A stretch of 64,000 nt of DNA from contig JBMOPE010000026.1 in the NCBI GenBank assembly GCA_049323755.1, positions 310,001 through 374,000 of the forward strand, read 5' to 3'. The notes below the pieces were generated by a model, which was not told the origin of the DNA, did no database searches, and worked only from the letters and a program-made list of their open reading frames with translations. The DNA comes from BRHc4a sp049323755 (GTDB lineage: Bacteria > Bacillota > Desulfotomaculia > Desulfotomaculales > Desulfocucumaceae). This document shows positions 60,061-64,000 of this stretch, piece by piece. The position numbers and the translations under genes were made by a program. Each line of letters begins with the position of its first letter. Within the stretch, counting starts at the first letter, position 1.

Positions 60061-60076
60061 TGAATCCCACCGCTAA

Positions 60077-61198
60077 TTAATTTGTCTTAACTTCCAATGC
60101 CCCTGTTTCTGTAACAACTGTACCCAGTTGAGAAGAAAGGTTATTCATTCTCCCAAGAACCATTTTCCTGTCTACTCCCCTTAAAATAGCAGTTGTTCCA
60201 TCAGAAATATACGTAGGTATAACTCTGGCCGAGAATTCTCCGCTATCTTCAAAGGTTACCTGCAATATTGCACCCTGTCTCGACTTGTGCGAAGAAGATG
60301 TGAATATGAAATTACCAAGACTGTATGCTATCAGCTTGTCCCTATAAAACTCCACACCCTGTAGAACATGTGGATGGTGGCCTATTACCACATCCGCCCC
60401 CGCATCAATAATCCTTCGGGCAAGGTTGATTTCTTCCCCATTCGGGAATTCATCCAATTCCTGCCCCCAGTGAATGCTTACTATTATTATGTCTGCCATT
60501 TCCTCAGCCATTTTAATCTTCTCCAGCATAAGTTTGTAATTATAGCCGCTGGCTAACCCTGGTTTATTCTTTCCGGCAATCCAGTCAGTCCTTGGGATTA
60601 CCCTGGAAAAAGCAAATACTGCAATATTTTTTTCATTTTTATTGATTATAACCGGGCTGTAGGCCTCATCCTCATTTTTACCCGCGCCCGAGTAGCTGAT
60701 TCCTCTTTCCTCAAGGTGCTGCATCGTGTCCAAAAAGGCAGTCATCCCATAGTCCAGCACATGATTGTTGGCAAGGGTAAATACATCTACCCCTGCATTT
60801 ACTGCTCCTTTTAGTGCATCGGGGGTTGCCCTGAAGGTATACTCTTTGTCGGGCATAGGCTCTCCCCTGGAGCTAACCGCGCACTCTAAGTTGGCAATTG
60901 CAATATCTGCATACTTTAAAACCCTGGCCGTATCCTGCCAGGGATAATCCGGGCCGTTTCTTAGTATTCCTGCCCCCACGCCGGAGGCAAGAAGAACATC
61001 TCCCGCCATGGCAATGATTATTTTTTGGTCCACTTCACCGGTATTCTGGCCTTCCTGCTCTGTAACAATCGCAACCGGCACATTAAGTCCCTGGGAGATA
61101 TAAATCTTTGCACCGGCTAAAGCCCCGCCGGTTACTATTCCCCCGGCCACAAAACAGGATAATACGGCCAGGAGCCTTATAAAAAGATATTTTTTCAT
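60077..61198 (-). CDS. CapA-family poly-gamma-glutamate synthesis-like metallophosphatase
   Basis: 373 residues. N-terminal signal/anchor (FIRLLAVLSCFVAGGIVTGG) followed by the PGA_cap domain: IIIAMAGDVLLASGV, IANLECAVSSRGEPMP, FTLANNHVLDYG, VSIHWGQELDEFPN and GHHPHVLQGVEFYRDKLIAYSLGNF. Metal-binding Asp/His/Asn pattern of the calcineurin fold is complete. Related proteins (CapA/PgsA) support polyglutamate capsules, but no capB/capC is near. ATG with CGGGGGAAT. Confidence 0.9.
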   Translation of the reverse strand: MKKYLFIRLLAVLSCFVAGGIVTGGALAGAKIYISQGLNVPVAIVTEQEGQNTGEVDQKIIIAMAGDVLLASGVGAGILRNGPDYPWQDTARVLKYADIAIANLECAVSSRGEPMPDKEYTFRATPDALKGAVNAGVDVFTLANNHVLDYGMTAFLDTMQHLEERGISYSGAGKNEDEAYSPVIINKNEKNIAVFAFSRVIPRTDWIAGKNKPGLASGYNYKLMLEKIKMAEEMADIIIVSIHWGQELDEFPNGEEINLARRIIDAGADVVIGHHPHVLQGVEFYRDKLIAYSLGNFIFTSSSHKSRQGAILQVTFEDSGEFSARVIPTYISDGTTAILRGVDRKMVLGRMNNLSSQLGTVVTETGALEVKTN

Positions 61199-61266
61199 AT
61201 TATTCCCCCGTGAATAACCACCGGTACCTTATTAAAATAACAGATAAATAAATTTATCTCAAGGCT

Positions 61267-61362
61267 AAATAAACGCCCTGCGGGCGTTGCCGCTGTGAAC
61301 GGCATTATTAGCATTATTCTGGGGTCCGGAATTGGGAATCAGGAATTGGGAATTGGGGACCC
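61267..61362 (+). repeat. Double-hairpin/GGGAATT repeat, copy R7
   Basis: AATAAACGCCCTGCGGGCGTT then GCCGCTGTGAACGGC, ATTATTAGCATTATTCTGG and GGGTCCGGAATTGGGAATC with two further iterons; it is the closest relative of R1. Confidence 0.85.
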
Positions 61363-61428
61363 TATAGATACTCTTTCAAAAGACATGAATAGCTTTTATA
61401 TATCATTTGGCGATGGAGCATATAGACA

Positions 61429-61459
61429 GCTTGCCGCCAACAGGGTGTTGACGGCAAGC
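61429..61459. other. Hairpin downstream of the proline-catabolism gene
   Basis: GCTTGCCGCCAACA pairs with TGTTGACGGCAAGC over GGG, with two mismatches. It lies 60 bases past the putA-like stop but lacks a U-tract on that strand. The adjacent CATTCTGGATTCTGAATTC block resembles sequence beside repeat copies D and F. Confidence 0.5.
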
Positions 61460-61519
61460 CCAAACCATTCTGGATTCTGAATTCTGAATTCCGACAGAAT
61501 ATTCCCTGCAGTATTAGAA

Positions 61520-64000
61520 TTAATATTCCTCTTTCTCAGCCGGCGCAAAGCCTCGCCTCATGGTATTCTCGGTTACAACCCTGGGCACTGTAAACTGCAG
61601 GAGGTAGTCCGGCCCACCTGCCTTTGACCCGATACCGGACATTTTAAAGCCTCCGAACGGGTGCCTCTCCACTATAGCTCCTGTGCAGCCCCTGTTAACG
61701 TACAGGTTGCCGACACGGAATTCCCTCTTTGCCCTTTGAATATTTTCAGGGCTTCTTGAGAAAATTCCCCCGGTTAACGCAAACCTGGTGCCGTTTGCAA
61801 CCCCAAGGGCCTCATCAAAATCCTTTACTTTTAACACTGCCAGCACAGGCCCGAATATCTCCTCCTGTGCCAGTATATGGTCCGGCCTTACATTTTCAAA
61901 TATTGTCAAAGGCACATAATGCCCCTCCATATTTCCTGTTTCCCGTTGAACCAGCAGACTGCAGTCTTTTTTTCCCTGTTCAATATATGCTAAAATCTTT
62001 TTTCTGGCACTTTCATCTATAACTGATCCCATAAACATTTTTGGGTCATCCACAGGACCTATGTTTAGACTTTCAGCAGCCGCAGCAAGCCTTTCCACAA
62101 ATACTCCATAATTCTCCTCCAGAACTATTGCCCTTGAGCAGGCTGAGCACTTCTGGCCCTGGTAGCCAAAGGCCGAGTAAAGTGTATGCACCACAGCCTC
62201 GTCAATATCTGCATCAGCGTCAATAATAATGGCGTTTTTGCCGCCCATTTCCGCAACGACGCTTTTAACTCCCATGGCATGCTCAGGAGTCTTTGAGGCC
62301 AGCTCTATTATTCTTAAACCAACCTCCATTGACCCTGTAAAGGTTATAAATTCCACCCCGGGGTGTGTCACAAGGTAATCTCCAATCTCACCGCCAGGCC
62401 CTGGAAGGAAATTCAACACCCCATGGGGAAGCCCGGCCTTTCTGAATATATCATAAACCTTCGCCCCTATGACCGGTGACTGTGAGGCCGGCTTGTAAAT
62501 CACCGCATTGCCGGTAACAACTGCAGCTGCAGTCATACCCACAGAAATGGCAAAGGGAAAATTCCATGGGGCTATAATGGCCCCCACCCCTTTAGGCTCG
62601 TAGAAAAGATGGCTTAATTCACCTGGAGCCTTGCCCACTCTTCTTGGTTTTGAAAGCCTTATCATTTCTCTTCCATAGTATTCAAGAAAGTCTATTGCCT
62701 CCGCCACATCCGCGTCTGCCTCAGCCCAGTTTTTCCCCACCTCATAAACCTGGAGAGCAGCCAGCTCAAACCTCATTTGCCTGGCAACCGAGGCAGCCTT
62801 AAATAGGAATTCCGCCCTTTCCCCCGGGTCTGTATCCCGCCAGGATGGAAATGCCTGCCTTGCAGCCACTATGGCCTCGCCGGCCTCCTTTACACCTGCG
62901 GAACCGACAATTCCCACCACTTCTGAAGTCCTGTTCGGATTTGTTGATACTATTTCCTTTCCGGTAACAACTTCCCTGCCGTTTATGTACAGGGGAATTT
63001 TTTTACCGAATTCTTTTTTTACATGAGAAAGCGCATTTTCAAATTTAAACCTGTTTTCTTCAATTGTCCAGTCCAGCAGCGGCTCATTCTGAAAAATGCC
63101 CCTGTTTTTGCAGTCCTGGACTGTTTGTTCAGGTTTCTCAACACTATTGCATTCTTTTAGTAGCTGGAGGGGATTTTTAAGCAATTCCTCCTTCGATATG
63201 CCCTCGGAAAAACTCTGCCTCAGGAAAGACTCGTTGGCGGTGTTTTCCAAAAGTCGCCTCACAAGGTAAGCCATTCCCGGCAGCATTTTTCCTATGGGTG
63301 CATATAGCCTTAGCTTAAGGCCAGCCTTTCTGAGGGCTGTCCTTACCGGCTCAGCCATGCCGTACAGCACCTGGAACTCCAGGCGGTCTTCCGGCACCTC
63401 CAACTCCCTGGCCATTTCTATCACATATGAAATGGATCTAATATTGTGTGACGCACAGGCATAAGATACCCAGTGATGGTTTTCCAAGAGTACCCGTGAG
63501 AGCTTTTCAAAGTTGGCGTCGGTCTCATATTTGTTTGTAAATACCGGGCTTTCCCAGTTTTGCTGCCTGGCATTTATTGTTTCAGCGTCCCAGTATGCAC
63601 CTTTTACCAACCTGACCGTTATCCTCTGGCCCTTGTTTTTTGCCCACTCAATCAGTTCAGTAAGATCCTTTTCACTTTCCTTTAGATAGGCCTGTATCAC
63701 AATTCCTGTATACTGGTAATCTTTAAATTCATGTTCCTCCAGGAGGCCTTTGTACATGGCCAGTGTTAAATTTTTAAGGGCAGTGTGCTCCATATCCAGC
63801 AAAACAAAGATATTCCTCTCCATCGCCTTTCTGAATATGGGGCGAAGCCTGTTTTTTGCCTCTTCAACCGAGTGCGAGAAGCTCTTTGCATTCATCTGTG
63901 AATACATGGCCGAGGGCTTTATGGAAATGTTTATTTTTGGGCTGTGCCCCCAGTCCAGATCACCGGAAGAAACACCAATGGGCTTCCATTCTTTTTGCCG
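61520..64000 (-). CDS. putA: Fused proline dehydrogenase / L-glutamate-gamma-semialdehyde dehydrogenase, 5' end off window
   Basis: 826 codons seen; the frame stays open to the window edge, so the start is missing. PRODH barrel: NISIKPSAMYSQMN, RLVKGAYWDAETI and FQVLYGMAEPVRTALRKAG. P5C dehydrogenase: EPKGVGAIIAPWNFPFAI, VEFITFTGSMEVGLRI, VVAEMGGKNAIIIDADAD, catalytic Cys in GYQGQKCSACSRAIV and ERHPFGGFKMSGIGSKAGGPDYL. It oxidises proline to glutamate in two steps. A single-chain PutA is typical of Gram-negatives but occurs in some clostridia; no N-terminal DNA-binding domain is visible. Confidence 0.92.
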   Translation of the reverse strand, partial: RQKEWKPIGVSSGDLDWGHSPKINISIKPSAMYSQMNAKSFSHSVEEAKNRLRPIFRKAMERNIFVLLDMEHTALKNLTLAMYKGLLEEHEFKDYQYTGIVIQAYLKESEKDLTELIEWAKNKGQRITVRLVKGAYWDAETINARQQNWESPVFTNKYETDANFEKLSRVLLENHHWVSYACASHNIRSISYVIEMARELEVPEDRLEFQVLYGMAEPVRTALRKAGLKLRLYAPIGKMLPGMAYLVRRLLENTANESFLRQSFSEGISKEELLKNPLQLLKECNSVEKPEQTVQDCKNRGIFQNEPLLDWTIEENRFKFENALSHVKKEFGKKIPLYINGREVVTGKEIVSTNPNRTSEVVGIVGSAGVKEAGEAIVAARQAFPSWRDTDPGERAEFLFKAASVARQMRFELAALQVYEVGKNWAEADADVAEAIDFLEYYGREMIRLSKPRRVGKAPGELSHLFYEPKGVGAIIAPWNFPFAISVGMTAAAVVTGNAVIYKPASQSPVIGAKVYDIFRKAGLPHGVLNFLPGPGGEIGDYLVTHPGVEFITFTGSMEVGLRIIELASKTPEHAMGVKSVVAEMGGKNAIIIDADADIDEAVVHTLYSAFGYQGQKCSACSRAIVLEENYGVFVERLAAAAESLNIGPVDDPKMFMGSVIDESARKKILAYIEQGKKDCSLLVQRETGNMEGHYVPLTIFENVRPDHILAQEEIFGPVLAVLKVKDFDEALGVANGTRFALTGGIFSRSPENIQRAKREFRVGNLYVNRGCTGAIVERHPFGGFKMSGIGSKAGGPDYLLQFTVPRVVTENTMRRGFAPAEKEEY

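Overview
The window reads as chromosome of an endospore-forming, strictly anaerobic Firmicute of the Clostridia, most like the Peptococcaceae / Desulfotomaculum / Pelotomaculum group. This rests on gene content (SpoIIP, two GerAB-type germination permeases, an [FeFe] hydrogenase, a RACo-like ASKHA protein, an FmdE-family protein, B12 salvage, type 2 IPP isomerase), strong G-rich ribosome-binding sites and many GTG/TTG starts. The genus is inference. No prophage, plasmid, CRISPR array, rRNA operon or intact transposase gene was seen.

Layout. 0.2-6.1 kb: orphan GerAB permease, ArsB/NhaD-type transporter, TerC-like protein, a MerR regulator divergent from an ExoD protein with a perfect palindrome between them, and SpoIIP. 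6.2-10.2 kb: KdpE/KdpD-like two-component pair without kdpFABC, a decayed lactate-permease fragment and a second GerAB. 10.3-18.4 kb, mostly minus strand: stand-alone starch-binding-type module, methyltransferase, UPF0316 protein, ferritin-like protein with a GT4 glycosyltransferase, radical SAM protein, FmdE protein, phosphofructokinase, alpha/beta hydrolase. 18.7-23.2 kb: two small unlisted genes, a UPF0182 membrane protein and a GalT-like protein. 23.5-26.5 kb: tRNA-Trp, a TetR/thioesterase operon and a tandem HD/HD-GYP protein. 26.8-32.1 kb: RACo-like protein lacking its ferredoxin domain, a two-component system whose sensor has a Met-rich extracytoplasmic loop, and a winged-helix plus coiled-coil protein. 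32.4-38.9 kb: AcuA, GuaB, FxsA, AsnS, a solitary SIR2-like protein and a bifunctional nuclease. 39-47 kb: paired Gate-domain membrane proteins, DUF3786, hydrolase, DUF362 ferredoxin and HyuA/HyuB. 47-51.7 kb: tRNA-Ala, a stand-alone pyruvate-kinase C-terminal domain, CobT under a cobalamin riboswitch, and Fni. 51.8-64 kb: FapA, a LarA-like protein coupled to a DUF815 ATPase, monomeric [FeFe] hydrogenase, Nudix hydrolase, CapA and a fused proline dehydrogenase / P5C dehydrogenase that runs off the right edge.

Two families of dispersed non-coding repeats dominate the intergenic space. One is a roughly 140-220 bp element whose arms are made of CACAGAG / CTCTGTG units, seen in seven copies with conserved internal and flanking boxes. 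The other is a double-hairpin element (ACGCCCTGCGGGCGT-type) followed by GGGAATT iterons, seen in seven full or partial copies. Two of these lie at the stop codons of acuA and guaB in inverted orientation.

Several genes have frames that extend past any ATG/GTG/TTG codon. spoIIP appears to begin at ATT and the DUF362 gene at CTG, and the MerR gene appears frameshifted in a G-run at its start. These are either unconventional starts or base-level errors. No single multi-gene unknown system stands out. The strongest unexplained signals are the CACAGAG element family, the RACo-like protein beside the Met-rich sensor kinase, and the solitary SIR2 protein.
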